Position numbers and translations under genes: made by a program. 64,000 nt of DNA, taken from Granulicella sp. GTDB lineage: Bacteria > Acidobacteriota > Terriglobia > Terriglobales > Acidobacteriaceae. The notes under the pieces are model-generated. The model searched no databases, was not told where the DNA came from, and was given only the letters and a program-made list of their open reading frames with translations. Below, one piece after another: positions 26,340 through 34,718 of this stretch. The stretch lies in NCBI GenBank assembly GCA_027365345.1, contig DAHXNO010000202.1, positions 1 through 64,000 on the forward strand, written 5' to 3'. Within the stretch, counting starts at the first letter, position 1; every line of letters begins with the position of its first letter.

Positions 26340-26716
26340 TGTGAGTGATTTTTTCTCCGCAGAGATCCGCGTGGTGGAGGCGTTGCTTGCGCCGGATCTG
26401 CCCGGCATTCGCTCGAACGGCTTTCTGGATGTCCGCACACGTCGGCAAGAGTGATGCTCCAGAGCCTGTTTCCGGTCATTGCAGCCGCATGGGTTTAAGC
26501 GCCTTCGCTGCGACCTTCAATATCGAGCCAGCTTTGTTTCGCGATCGCACCGTTTGGGTGGCGCAGCAGACGCTGTAAAAGAAGCCGGTTTCTGCGATGA
26601 AGATGAAGCCGGTCCTGCGCAAAACGATTGCGAAGAGAATCGCCAAGCAGATCTGCATAAGAGGACGCATATTGGTCGAATTCACGAGATCTCTCAGCGC
26701 TTGACGGCACGATCAT
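26340..26716 (-). pseudogene. Decayed class I SAM-dependent methyltransferase
   Basis: The minus strand codes SREFDQYASSYADLLGDSLR and then HRRNRLLLQRLL, which look like the start of a known small methyltransferase family (FDxYA..Y..LL..P.R..F). Motif I should follow as WLDIGCGxGE but reads WLDIEGRSEGA and stops at 26495. Homology seems to continue in another frame: ALKPM, then PETG, then LLPTCADIQ, broken by a stop. At least one frameshift and one stop are therefore present. Its start overlaps the stop of the upstream GT-C gene by 23 nt, so it was probably the last gene of that operon. Confidence 0.6.
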
Positions 26717-28334
26717 CCTCTTTCCGTTCCATGATGCGCGTACCGTCTATATCCTGCACGACTCTATAGTGCGATTTAAGATAGGGTTCCATCATGAATC
26801 CGTCGGCAGGGTGGTACATCTCCGTGGAGAAGTAAGGCGCCGCTTCCCTATCGAAGTTTGTATCCCACAGAACGTACCGTACCTTATGCCGCTCAAGAAC
26901 TCGAATCGTGTCTTGAAACTGGGATGGAGTGTTGTAGTTATAGAGCAGAAGGCTGTAGCGCGTAGGATTCGTGGTAGCAGATAGAAAGTAGTATATGGGA
27001 GAGGTTGGATACACGAATATCTCTGTCCCGGGAGACGCATGGCTATCCAGGAAAGCGATCGCCGCATTCGGCTTGTACATCGCTACAGTGCCTGCCCTCG
27101 TAGGGATACTCTTTGCCGAGAGCACAACGAACATGTTCATAGCAGCCAATCCCACCGCACCAATCGCAAGAAGCTGTAGCGCTAATTCAACAATCGCACC
27201 CTGAAAGTCGGCGAGAAAGTACACGCATAGGACGATCAACAACGGGGAGCCGGCCGCAAGATGCCCGATGTCCCGCCTGTGAAATTCGGAGAGCCAAAAT
27301 GCCCAACCGCACAGCCAATACAGTAGAGTTACTGGCCTAAGGTTCTCTTTGCCGTGGGGAATGCCAAGCACGATTACCAACGCGGGAAGCGCTGCCAAAA
27401 AGAGGAACGGCAGAATCAAAACGACATCCAGCGGAAGTAGCCATCGGACGCCGTGGATTGGGAAAGCCCAATGATCCCAATAGAGAAAGATGCCTCGTGC
27501 ATACGGTATGGCATTCACGGCGCCATAGTGCTGAGACGGCCAGACGAAGTTCGCGTAGATCAGATCCCACAGAGCGCCGCGGCTCCAGAAGTAGAGCAAC
27601 GTAGACCCCACAACGCACAAGTAACCGCCGGCGACGAGGGATATCGAAGATGCTAACCCTGAGCGGCGACGTTGCTGGACCCAAAGCCATACCAGGAAAG
27701 CGAACAGCAGTAGCATGCCTTTCGGCTGCAAGATGCAGGTCGTCACTCCAGCCAGAGTACCGGCCGCAAACAATAGGACACTCTTACGCAGTTCCTGCCA
27801 CAAGACCATGCAGACCACGGACAGCAGCCCAAAGAAATTACTGTCCACATGGTGGTTAACCATCGGCCACATCATGCTGAAATACACGCTTATTAGCAGG
27901 ATGGGGGGGAGGATCTGGTATCTGGGGCACACCCTGCGTGACAGGAAATACATTGCCAGCAACGTCCCAAGGGACGTTATAAACAGCCAGGCACGGTCCG
28001 TCACCATGGTTGCGCCGAATAGCTTGAAGAGTCCCGCCAGCAAATAGAAGGGACCTGGCCCCATCACTTCAAAGAAGTCGCGGGCGAAGACTTGGCCGTG
28101 GAGAATTCTCACCGCGCCATCGACAAAGGATCCCTCATCACCGCCTATAAAAATCAATCGCATGAACGGCAGCAGATAGATGGCGGCGCAGAGAGCAAAG
28201 ACTGCGTAAGGGTAGCGCGTCAGGAGCGGTGGAGATGATGTGCGGACTTGCGTGCGTGCAGGTGGAGGAGGCGCAACGGTTGCGTCGCAGTCTCCGCAAG
28301 GTATCTCCGGTGGCGCTTCCGCTTGCAATTCCAC
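26694..28334 (-). CDS. GT-C-fold membrane glycosyltransferase (PMT/ArnT-like)
   Basis: A 546-aa membrane protein with about 10 hydrophobic helices. After the first helix there is GGDEGSFVDGAVRIL, where the acidic DE pair matches the catalytic first periplasmic loop of GT39/ArnT-type enzymes that use lipid-linked sugars. The C-terminal 130 residues are soluble and probably periplasmic. The gene starts with GTG, 34 bp after the GT2 gene. A GT2 that makes the lipid-linked sugar plus a GT-C that transfers it is a common pair; the acceptor could be lipid, polysaccharide or protein. A methyltransferase remnant overlaps its 3' end. Confidence 0.75.
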   Translation of the reverse strand: MELQAEAPPEIPCGDCDATVAPPPPARTQVRTSSPPLLTRYPYAVFALCAAIYLLPFMRLIFIGGDEGSFVDGAVRILHGQVFARDFFEVMGPGPFYLLAGLFKLFGATMVTDRAWLFITSLGTLLAMYFLSRRVCPRYQILPPILLISVYFSMMWPMVNHHVDSNFFGLLSVVCMVLWQELRKSVLLFAAGTLAGVTTCILQPKGMLLLFAFLVWLWVQQRRRSGLASSISLVAGGYLCVVGSTLLYFWSRGALWDLIYANFVWPSQHYGAVNAIPYARGIFLYWDHWAFPIHGVRWLLPLDVVLILPFLFLAALPALVIVLGIPHGKENLRPVTLLYWLCGWAFWLSEFHRRDIGHLAAGSPLLIVLCVYFLADFQGAIVELALQLLAIGAVGLAAMNMFVVLSAKSIPTRAGTVAMYKPNAAIAFLDSHASPGTEIFVYPTSPIYYFLSATTNPTRYSLLLYNYNTPSQFQDTIRVLERHKVRYVLWDTNFDREAAPYFSTEMYHPADGFMMEPYLKSHYRVVQDIDGTRIMERKEDDRAVKR

Positions 28335-28368
28335 GGTTGTCCCGTCCTGATGAGGTGCAGCGAGCCCG

Positions 28369-29433
28369 CTAGGCGCGCACGCCGGCGAGAGGTTGATACG
28401 CGGGTGACGTAATGGGTGCGGGAACGGCGCTCTCCGTTTCCTCCACCACGACCGGGTCTAATGGTACAGCCGCATCGGCCAGGACAAGGGCGCGCGGCAG
28501 TGATTTGCCTGCCAAAGACACGTTTCGTGCGTCTGTCACCACATACAGCGGGCGCTCTTTGGCTTCTTCATAGCTTCTGGCGACGTAGTCGCCAACAGCA
28601 CCGAGCGCCAGTAGGATCACCCCTGAGAAGATACATTGCAGGGCGACAACGGAGGCCCATCCTGGTATAAGCGTTGTGGTGTAGAGAGCCAGATAGGTGA
28701 CGCACAGGAGATAGAGGAACCCGGCGACACTGAGCAGGCAACCAGCCGCGATGCTGATGCGCAGCGGAAACGCCGAGAAGGATGTGACACCGGTCCAGGC
28801 AAATCGGAGCATCTTCAGGAGTGGGTAGTTTGTCTGGCCGGCGGCCCGGGCTTTTCGCTCAAAGGGAAGCATCACTTCTTTCAATCCGAGCCATGCAACC
28901 ATGCCGCGCATATAACGGTGTTGCTCTCGCAACGATCGGATGGCCAGAACAGCCCTGCGGCTATACAGGCGAAAATCCCCTACGTCGGGCGTCATGGGCT
29001 GTTCCGCCAGATGCGCCAGAACTCGATAGAAGATCTTCGCTGTCCAACGCTTGAATACCGTCTCCCCTTCGCGCGAGCGGCGCTGGGGAGACACGATATC
29101 GTAACCTCGTTCAAACAGATCGAGCATGCGCGGCAACAGCTCTGGAGGATCCTGAAGATCCGCGTCCATCACCACCACTGCGTCCCCGTTTGCAAAATCC
29201 AATCCGGCGGTGACTGCGGCCTGATGGCCGAAGTTCCGGCTGAACCGGATCACTTTGACCCGCTCTTCTTTCAGAGCCTCCAGCGCCAGCACACTCGGCG
29301 TTGCGTCCGTACTGCCATCGTCTACGAAGATCACTTCCCAGCTAACCTTGCGCAGAGCGTCACGGAGGCGCACCATCATCAGCGGTACAGTCTGTGCCTC
29401 GTTCAGAACTGGAATCACAATAGAAAGGAGCAT
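28369..29433 (-). CDS. GT2 glycosyltransferase, DPM1/GtrB-like, with two C-terminal TM helices
   Basis: A 354-aa protein of the polyprenyl-phosphate sugar transferase type. The N-terminal GT-A domain shows SIVIPVLNEAQT, the nucleotide-binding VDDGSTD and the metal-binding MDADLQDPPE. Two transmembrane helices (about residues 230-252 and 265-290) follow, as in GtrB and bacterial dolichol-phosphate mannose synthases. It should load a hexose onto a polyprenyl phosphate at the inner face of the membrane. The last 60 residues are a Pro/Ala/Val-rich tail. The GT-C gene follows after 34 bp and probably uses its product. Confidence 0.88.
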   Translation of the reverse strand: MLLSIVIPVLNEAQTVPLMMVRLRDALRKVSWEVIFVDDGSTDATPSVLALEALKEERVKVIRFSRNFGHQAAVTAGLDFANGDAVVVMDADLQDPPELLPRMLDLFERGYDIVSPQRRSREGETVFKRWTAKIFYRVLAHLAEQPMTPDVGDFRLYSRRAVLAIRSLREQHRYMRGMVAWLGLKEVMLPFERKARAAGQTNYPLLKMLRFAWTGVTSFSAFPLRISIAAGCLLSVAGFLYLLCVTYLALYTTTLIPGWASVVALQCIFSGVILLALGAVGDYVARSYEEAKERPLYVVTDARNVSLAGKSLPRALVLADAAVPLDPVVVEETESAVPAPITSPAYQPLAGVRA

Positions 29434-29563
29434 CGATGCATCACCAACCTTGATTCAATTGCGGGAGAGCGCATGCCGGGTTACCTGGATTCAATCCAGC
29501 ACCCCTCCTGGAGTCGCAGAGCCGACTGTAGTTGCCCTCACCTAGCCACAGAGCTATTTAGCC
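29434..29563. other. Intergenic region between GT2 gene and the flp remnant
   Basis: A short stretch that should contain the GT2 promoter. I see no gene in it. Confidence 0.3.
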
Positions 29564-29775
29564 TTAGCCGACGGCACCGGTCAGATCTCCGCCGATGATC
29601 GTAAAGGCGGTGTCGGTAGCTGTGGCCAGAGCGGTCATCCCAGCGGTGGTAGCGAAGGCCATAAAAGGCAACCACCGACGCATACGCGATTAGATCCTAA
29701 CCCTGCTCGCCGCACAACGCCTCTGAACCCCAAGGCACAGAACCGAACTGCGATGCGCCCTGAAATGCGATCGCG
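29564..29775 (-). pseudogene. Second Flp pilin gene copy, inactivated
   Basis: Read on the minus strand, the sequence aligns with the intact flp gene 150 bp away. It codes EQG-stop-DLIAYASVVAF where flp has EQGQDLIEYALVVA, so the Gln at the mature N-terminus has become a TAG codon. A +1 insertion follows, after which another frame gives MAFATTAGMTALATATDTAF and then IIGGDLTGAVG, matching flp AFAATVGMRSLANDINSAFG and TIGGDLQSAI. One nonsense and one frameshift mutation separate it from a working pilin gene. Its 5' part is too diverged to fix the start. Confidence 0.8.
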
Positions 29776-29928
29776 CGCGTCATAACCAAGCGCTAAAGAG
29801 TTTTACGCCGCGCGTGTCCGGGATCCACTGAAGAAAAGGATGAGAGAGCAGACCAGCTTCGCGCTCAAGCATCCTTTCCAACAGAGCGATAGAGTTCTTG
29901 TGGTGCGCTTACCTTGCCTCGCGCATAA

Positions 29929-30132
29929 TTAGATGGCACTCTGCAGATCTCCGCCAATAGTTCCAAAGGCGCTGTTGATGTCGTTGGCTAACGACCTCAT
30001 GCCCACGGTAGCCGCAAAGGCGATAAGCGCAACTACCAGCGCGTACTCGATCAGATCCTGGCCCTGCTCGCTCTGTAGCGCGTCCTTGAGCAGCTCCAGC
30101 TTATAAGACACCTTGTAAAATAGGTCCTTCAT
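29929..30132 (-). CDS. flp: Flp-type (type IVb) pilin
   Basis: Major subunit of the Tad pilus, 67 aa. The prepilin site is clear: SEQG|QDLIEYALVVAL, with Gly at -1 and Glu at +5, followed by the hydrophobic helix that builds the fibre. Cleavage should be done by the CpaA-type peptidase encoded at 44.2-44.8 kb. GGAGGAA lies 10 nt before the ATG. A good sigma-54 promoter lies about 60 nt upstream of the start, with the shared 16-bp element further up. A dead copy of the same gene lies just downstream. Confidence 0.95.
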   Translation of the reverse strand: MKDLFYKVSYKLELLKDALQSEQGQDLIEYALVVALIAFAATVGMRSLANDINSAFGTIGGDLQSAI

Positions 30133-30193
30133 TTGATGTATTCCTCCATTTCTCTTGATTTATCCCAGCCGAAGCTGGCGTTGCCTTATCTAT

Positions 30194-30209
30194 TGCAAAT
30201 CAAGCGCCA
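30194..30209 (-). promoter_or_regulatory. Sigma-54 (-24/-12) promoter of flp
   Basis: On the minus strand the site reads TGGCGCTTGATTTGCA. GG (-24) and GC (-12) have the exact spacing, with one mismatch in the TGGCAC half. Transcription would start about 50 nt before the flp ATG. Confidence 0.8.
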
Positions 30210-30274
30210 TTCTGGATCAATTCTTGTTTACTCTTATGATTCAATGAGTTACATGTCTTACGGCTCATCGAGAT

Positions 30275-30290
30275 GTGCACGGTTGTATAC
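30275..30290. promoter_or_regulatory. Putative activator site GTGCAC-GGTT-GTATAC upstream of flp
   Basis: One of three copies of a 16-bp element, GTGNAC-N4-GTNTAC, near sigma-54 promoters of this locus. It lies about 67 bp beyond the -24 element, in the usual zone for an NtrC-type enhancer. Confidence 0.6.
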
Positions 30291-30397
30291 TCGGCCGCGC
30301 GGAAAGATACTCCCGTATTCACGCCACGGGCAGAACATTTTCTCGCCACGCTGGAACATGAGATTCACTGGGAATTAGCGAGAGGTTTGCGAGAGGA

Positions 30398-30739
30398 TTA
30401 ATAGCTGAGCGGGGAGAATTCGAGCCTGTCCCCTGGTTTCGTCTGCGAGCTGAAAACTGCTCCGGCAGCCAGCTCGACGACAGAGTGCGCCGAGAGACAG
30501 GCGGAGATCCGCCACGGTGTGACGCGGCTACAGACTTTTTTGACTTGCTTCTTGCGGTCCACGTAGACAAGGTCAATGGAGAACCGCATGCCGAAGGTAT
30601 GCACGGCTTGACAGGGGATAATCCACAAACCTTCTCCGGGCTCCAGGCCGTTGCGTCCCAAGAGGCCTTTGTTGCGCGTGGCGGCTCGGTTTGCCAGTTC
30701 CACGCGATCAGCGAGGATCGTCTGCCGGGTGAGGTTCAC
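30398..30739 (-). CDS. DUF192 family protein (first of two)
   Basis: A 113-aa single-domain DUF192 protein of unknown function. The family features are NKGLLGRNGLEPGEGLWI, IPCQAVHTFGMRFSIDLVYVD and the C-terminal SVVELAAGAV with GDRLEF. The start is GTG. Unlike many members it has no visible signal peptide. It lies 99 bp downstream of the Ig-like lipoprotein gene and may be in the cpaB-cpaC transcription unit. A second DUF192 gene sits at 38.9-39.3 kb in the same locus, so a role tied to the pilus is possible but not shown. Confidence 0.88.
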   Translation of the reverse strand: MNLTRQTILADRVELANRAATRNKGLLGRNGLEPGEGLWIIPCQAVHTFGMRFSIDLVYVDRKKQVKKVCSRVTPWRISACLSAHSVVELAAGAVFSSQTKPGDRLEFSPLSY

Positions 30740-30838
30740 AATCTTCCAGAGAGGCTCCGGCTCACGATGGGGCGACCCTGCGAGCTTGGCGACGATACGG
30801 CGCGCGAAGTTGATCGCCCTGGCTTCGATTGCTTCACC

Positions 30839-31885
30839 TCAGTTGAAGATGGCACCCACGGTGTCGTTGGTGGTCAAGGTGACGGTACAACTGTTTGGCC
30901 CTGTTGCGGTAAGGGGACCCGTGTTGGTGCAGTTGGAGGACCATCCGCCGAATGCGGCTCCAGTATCTGGCGCGGTGAGGGTTACGGTGGTGCCAACGGG
31001 GTAGGTAGCGCTGCAGACGGAACCGCCCGGCGCTGCCCCGGGGCCGCAATCGATCACATTGGGCGTGCCCGTGGCAGAAGGCGCCGTTACCAGCCAATTG
31101 GTAGTATTCAAGCCCTCGTTATAGACCGTAAGAGTGGCCAGAAGCGCGGCTGCCTGAGACCCTGGATAGCAGGAACCCGGAGTGGTTGGAGGGTTCGGTA
31201 AGACGAGGGGGCAGTTGAAGGTTGCCGTGGCAGTCTGTATCGACCCATCGCTGCCCGTTGCTTCCGCGGTGATCACAGCGCTTCCGCTCCCATAGGCCGT
31301 GACAATCCCGGCTGTAGCGCCCATATTCCCAGCTGTGCTGGTGTTGATGGGAAAGACGCTGGGTGAAGCGGAGATCCAGGTGAGCATTGGAGAGTTGGTG
31401 AGATCCCTGACGGTGGGCGCGGTGGAGAACGTTCCGATGGCCAGGAATTGACCGGTATCCTGCAAATTGCCAACGGTAATCGAGCTGGGAATAATGGTGA
31501 GCGAAACCAACTGCTCTCCCGATCCGCCCCCGCCTGAACCTGTAACAACCAGGGTTGCGCTTGAGCTGGCAGTACCGTTGTATGCCTTGGCGCTGGCTGT
31601 AATGGTTGTTGTACCGGCACTGAGACCGGTTGCGAGTCCGGAAGGACTGACGGTTGCGACGGCAGGAATGCTGGAGGTCCAGGCAGCCTCGGTCACGTTC
31701 TGCGTAAAGGGATTGGTCGCATTGCCAAATGTTCCGACGGCGGTGAATTGCGCAGTCTGACCCACGGTTACGGACTGAGTTGCCGGCGTAACCTGGATGG
31801 AATCCAATTCTCTGTTGGCGCATCCCGCGAGGAACAGAACAAGGCAGGCGAGCGAAAACGCCCTAAAATAATGACGATCTATCAT
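30839..31885 (-). CDS. Lipoprotein with bacterial Ig-like (BIG2-type) domains
   Basis: A 348-aa predicted lipoprotein. The signal peptide ends in the lipobox LAGC (Cys22). A BIG2-type Ig-like domain follows (about residues 26-115, SIQVTPATQSVTVGQTAQFTA then LATGLSAGTTTITA), then a second related domain (about 125-220), and a Cys-containing C-terminal part with CSATYPVGTTVTLTAPD. GGGAG lies 6 nt before the ATG. It sits 127 bp after cpaC on the same strand, so it could be a surface or secretin-associated part of the pilus system, but direct evidence is lacking. Confidence 0.82.
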   Translation of the reverse strand: MIDRHYFRAFSLACLVLFLAGCANRELDSIQVTPATQSVTVGQTAQFTAVGTFGNATNPFTQNVTEAAWTSSIPAVATVSPSGLATGLSAGTTTITASAKAYNGTASSSATLVVTGSGGGGSGEQLVSLTIIPSSITVGNLQDTGQFLAIGTFSTAPTVRDLTNSPMLTWISASPSVFPINTSTAGNMGATAGIVTAYGSGSAVITAEATGSDGSIQTATATFNCPLVLPNPPTTPGSCYPGSQAAALLATLTVYNEGLNTTNWLVTAPSATGTPNVIDCGPGAAPGGSVCSATYPVGTTVTLTAPDTGAAFGGWSSNCTNTGPLTATGPNSCTVTLTTNDTVGAIFN

Positions 31886-32012
31886 ACGTGTCTCCCGGGG
31901 CTTTCGAATCGCGATGGGATCGCATCGTCAGCCCCTTCGTAGAGAGTTTTCAGCAGTGTTCCAAGAGTCACACACAGGTTCCACATCGATCTCGCTCTCA
32001 TTGCTACGCTGC

Positions 32013-33548
32013 TCATTGGGGCATCGTGCCGCCGCCACCGCCTTGAGTCATTCCATCTCCAGACTGGATGACTAATGGGTGCTCGGGTTGCATGCTTTGC
32101 ATCAACTGCTCAAAGGGAATGTTGGTTGGAGAGGGCGGCAGAGGTTTTGCTCCGGTCACATTCGCCCCCGGAGTCGTCATGGGCATTCTTGAGTTCGACG
32201 GCAGGAACGGCTCAGGATAATTCAACTTTGGCAAAGGGACGCCGACGGGGACGGGAGCGACGATCTCCGGGGTCACAAAGACGATCAGCTCGGTGTTGGT
32301 GGTGGTCTTTGAGATCGATTGAAAGAACTTGCCGAGTATGGGTATGTCGCCGAGGAACGGAACCTTCTCTAAATTCTGGGTCTCGCGATTGTCGAGCAGA
32401 CCACCGAGCGCGAAACTCTGTCCTTGGGCCATTTCTACCTCGGTGTTCATCTTGCGGACGTCCAGGGCAGGGACGGTGAAGCCAGAGATTTGTATGCCAT
32501 CCAGAAAGTCCAGCGAGCTGACCTCCGGGGCGACCTGAAGACGAATTGTATTGCGAGCGGTAATGGTTGGGATAAAGTTGAGACGCACTCCGAATTCCTG
32601 AAACTGAATGGTGACCGCGCCTACGCCCCCTCCGGTGACTCCCTGAACCACGGGGTAAGGATATTCTCCACCGGCAAGAAAGCTGGCCTGCTTGCCATCC
32701 GCGGCCAGCAGGTTCGGTTCAGAGAGAACCTGAATCACGCCGTCATTCTCCAGGGCCTGGATGGTTGCTCCCAGGCCGATGTTCTGATTGAACAGGGAGA
32801 TGTTCAACGCATTGGAAATCGTGGCTACGCCGGCCCCAGCGGATGGAGTGGAGACGCCAGGCCCCTGATATTGGCCGGTGGAGATGGAGCCAATGGTATT
32901 GGCCGCTCCCACACTGAAGATGTTCACGCCAAGCTGCCTCACCTTGCTCAAGTCAACACTGGCAAAGACCACCTTCAAAAGGATCTGCGGTTTGGGAGGC
33001 GGAACATCAACATAGAGCAGATTGACGACTTTGCCCGCAGTGGAGGCGATTTGCAATGCGCGCTGGGAACTATTCAGATCCTTCACCCTGCCCCGCAGGA
33101 AGATGGTTCCACCCTCCACGCTGACTTTGAGGGGTTGTCCCGGAAGCTCCAGCCGGAGCTCCCGCCGAAGTCCCTCGATCTCATCGTCCTCTGCAAAGAT
33201 ATTGGGGCGCACCGTGATCCTGAAGAACTGACGGCCTCCATTCGCCTCCCAAATGATCAGACTGGTAATGCCGGCAGCCTTTCCGTTGACCATGACCTCG
33301 GTTGGACTTGTTGCAGTAGCCTCCGCGATTCCGTCGGTCCCAAGCGCGACGCGGACGATCGGCTCAGCGGTATCGACGAGGACGGACTGCCCTACAGTTA
33401 CGACCAGATCATTGGCCGAGTCCTGACTGGAGACCTGGGCGGGCGGCTGGGCGGGATCTGCCTTCTCCGCAAGAAGATCCATCCCGCCATGGAACACACA
33501 AGAGGCGGTAAAGCAACACAGAATGGCGACTCCGGTCCTGGCTTTCAC
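32013..33548 (-). CDS. cpaC: Tad pilus secretin (CpaC/RcpA)
   Basis: Outer-membrane secretin through which the Flp pilus leaves the cell, 511 aa. A signal peptide is followed by the pilus-assembly N-terminal domain (SVLVDTAEPIVRVALG), a BON/short secretin subdomain (GQPLKVSVEGGTIFLRGRV) and the secretin core (about 235-430), which includes VLSEPNLLAADGKQASFLAGGEYPYPV and VAPEVSSLD. A Pro-rich C-terminal tail of about 70 residues may carry a localisation signal. It starts with GTG overlapping the cpaB stop by 4 nt (GTGA), showing translational coupling. Confidence 0.94.
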   Translation of the reverse strand: MKARTGVAILCCFTASCVFHGGMDLLAEKADPAQPPAQVSSQDSANDLVVTVGQSVLVDTAEPIVRVALGTDGIAEATATSPTEVMVNGKAAGITSLIIWEANGGRQFFRITVRPNIFAEDDEIEGLRRELRLELPGQPLKVSVEGGTIFLRGRVKDLNSSQRALQIASTAGKVVNLLYVDVPPPKPQILLKVVFASVDLSKVRQLGVNIFSVGAANTIGSISTGQYQGPGVSTPSAGAGVATISNALNISLFNQNIGLGATIQALENDGVIQVLSEPNLLAADGKQASFLAGGEYPYPVVQGVTGGGVGAVTIQFQEFGVRLNFIPTITARNTIRLQVAPEVSSLDFLDGIQISGFTVPALDVRKMNTEVEMAQGQSFALGGLLDNRETQNLEKVPFLGDIPILGKFFQSISKTTTNTELIVFVTPEIVAPVPVGVPLPKLNYPEPFLPSNSRMPMTTPGANVTGAKPLPPSPTNIPFEQLMQSMQPEHPLVIQSGDGMTQGGGGGTMPQ

Positions 33549-34393
33549 TGTTTATCCTCGCGGGATGCGAATTTTGCTTCGCTGCGCTTTGATCCATTGA
33601 AGACTTCGATGAGATACACATGAGGCGCAGGGCGTGGATCTTTGCGAACCCCATGTCCGGACCGCGGAGCTACCGTAGCACTGGGTTCTCCATAGAGCCG
33701 AGCCAAGCCCGTCCCTGGGGTCTCCGCAATCTTGGTGTCGAGTGGGTTCCGCAGGACGAGCTGAATCTTTGTTTGATTGCTGGCCAGGCTCAAGGCCTCT
33801 GCCTGCGGAGGCGTCACCAGCAGATTCACCACCTGGACCCGTTGCGGCTTCCCTTCCGCATCTCTCTGAATATCCGTGCCGGCAGAGAGAACCTGGATGT
33901 TCTGCAGCAAGGTACGCACTTGTGATCCTTGCGCTGTATTGGTGGTACCAGGCGGATTACCGGAGATGAGCACATCGACCCGCATACCGGGCGTAACGAA
34001 GCCGGCCACGCCGACCACGTCATCCACTTTGACAGCGCAGGCGCGCATTCCGTTGGGAATGGTTGCGGCGAGGCCGCCTCCGGCACCGGGTGCGGCTAAA
34101 CGGTTATTCAAAATGGGTTCACCTAAGAACAGGTCAGAGAGTACGCCTCTGCCGATCGCATCTGAGGCTTTGAGGATGGCGCCTTCCGGAACGGCGCCTG
34201 AGATATCAATGGTCGTGAGATCGGCGGCGGCCAGAACAGTGCCGAGCTTAATGTCCCTTGCCGCGGCCACGATGCGTGTCACTTGATGATTGGGTGCGCC
34301 CAGGCGGTCCCGAACAATCCGGAACACGAGATAGCTGCACGCCATCGCAACCATAAAAGCGGTCGATAGAATAGTCATCAATCTTCGGTTCAT
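33545..34393 (-). CDS. cpaB: Tad pilus assembly protein CpaB/RcpC
   Basis: A 282-aa protein with one N-terminal membrane helix (about residues 5-28) and a SAF/RcpC periplasmic domain (AAARDIKLGTVLAAADL, GVAGFVTPGMRVDVL, VVNLLVTPPQAEAL). CpaB proteins link the secretin to the inner-membrane machine. The ATG at 34393 is about 45 nt downstream of the predicted start site of a near-perfect sigma-54 promoter. cpaC follows with a 4-nt overlap. Confidence 0.93.
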   Translation of the reverse strand: MNRRLMTILSTAFMVAMACSYLVFRIVRDRLGAPNHQVTRIVAAARDIKLGTVLAAADLTTIDISGAVPEGAILKASDAIGRGVLSDLFLGEPILNNRLAAPGAGGGLAATIPNGMRACAVKVDDVVGVAGFVTPGMRVDVLISGNPPGTTNTAQGSQVRTLLQNIQVLSAGTDIQRDAEGKPQRVQVVNLLVTPPQAEALSLASNQTKIQLVLRNPLDTKIAETPGTGLARLYGEPSATVAPRSGHGVRKDPRPAPHVYLIEVFNGSKRSEAKFASREDKQ

Positions 34394-34449
34394 TCGAGCA
34401 CCTGCTCTAACTAGCTGTGAAGAGAATCTGGATTTCTGTTCTCATGGTG

Positions 34450-34465
34450 GCAATTTTTGTGCCAA
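34450..34465 (-). promoter_or_regulatory. Sigma-54 promoter of cpaB-cpaC
   Basis: On the minus strand it reads TTGGCACAAAAATTGC, an essentially perfect match to TTGGCAC-N5-TTGC. Transcription would start about 45 nt before the cpaB ATG. Confidence 0.92.
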
Positions 34466-34516
34466 AGGAAAGAAAGCGGCTGAATGGGGGGTTACGGGGC
34501 AAGCGACACGGCAAGT

Positions 34517-34532
34517 GTGAACGCGTGTATAC
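34517..34532. promoter_or_regulatory. Putative activator site GTGAAC-GCGT-GTATAC
   Basis: The second copy of the 16-bp element. It lies 54 bp beyond the -24 of the cpaB promoter and 83 bp before the -24 of the TonB-like promoter on the other strand. Confidence 0.6.
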
Positions 34533-34613
34533 CCCTTTGCCTGCCGGTGTAGCCGTGGAGACACTCCATGGCACGACATATCTCTTGTCTGCGAAGGTTA
34601 CGGGCGCACCAGT

Positions 34614-34629
34614 TGGCCTGAGAATTGCT
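34614..34629 (+). promoter_or_regulatory. Sigma-54 promoter of the TonB-like gene
   Basis: The plus strand reads TGGCCTGAGAATTGCT (34614-34629), with GG and GC at exact -24/-12 spacing and a full TTGCT. Transcription would start about 80 nt before the TTG start codon. Confidence 0.75.
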
Positions 34630-34718
34630 GCTGATCTGAGTGGGTCTTCAAGAAATCGACAGCGATGTTTAGCCACTGACGCTGGCGTGGCGGCTCGCGA
34701 GCAGGAGTCACCACCGCA

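Larger units (their letters stand above)
34394..34718. promoter_or_regulatory. Divergent sigma-54 control region between cpaB and the TonB-like gene
   Basis: A 325-bp region holding two opposite sigma-54 promoters and one copy of the 16-bp element between them, so one bound activator could serve both. I see no gene inside. Confidence 0.7.

Noticed and set aside
26290-26360. Possible terminator after tpiA (CAGCG...CGCTG then TTTTTT)
   Set aside because: The stem is only 5 bp and the T-run begins 7 nt after it.
30133-30378. An 81-codon open frame on the plus strand upstream of flp
   Set aside because: It runs through the flp sigma-54 promoter and activator site and has no recognised feature.
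31905-31930. Possible sigma-54 site GGGGCTGACGATGC upstream of the lipoprotein gene
   Set aside because: The spacing fits, but both halves match the consensus poorly (no TGGC, no TTGC).
32424-33623. A 399-codon open frame on the plus strand
   Set aside because: It is antisense to cpaC and shows no family feature.
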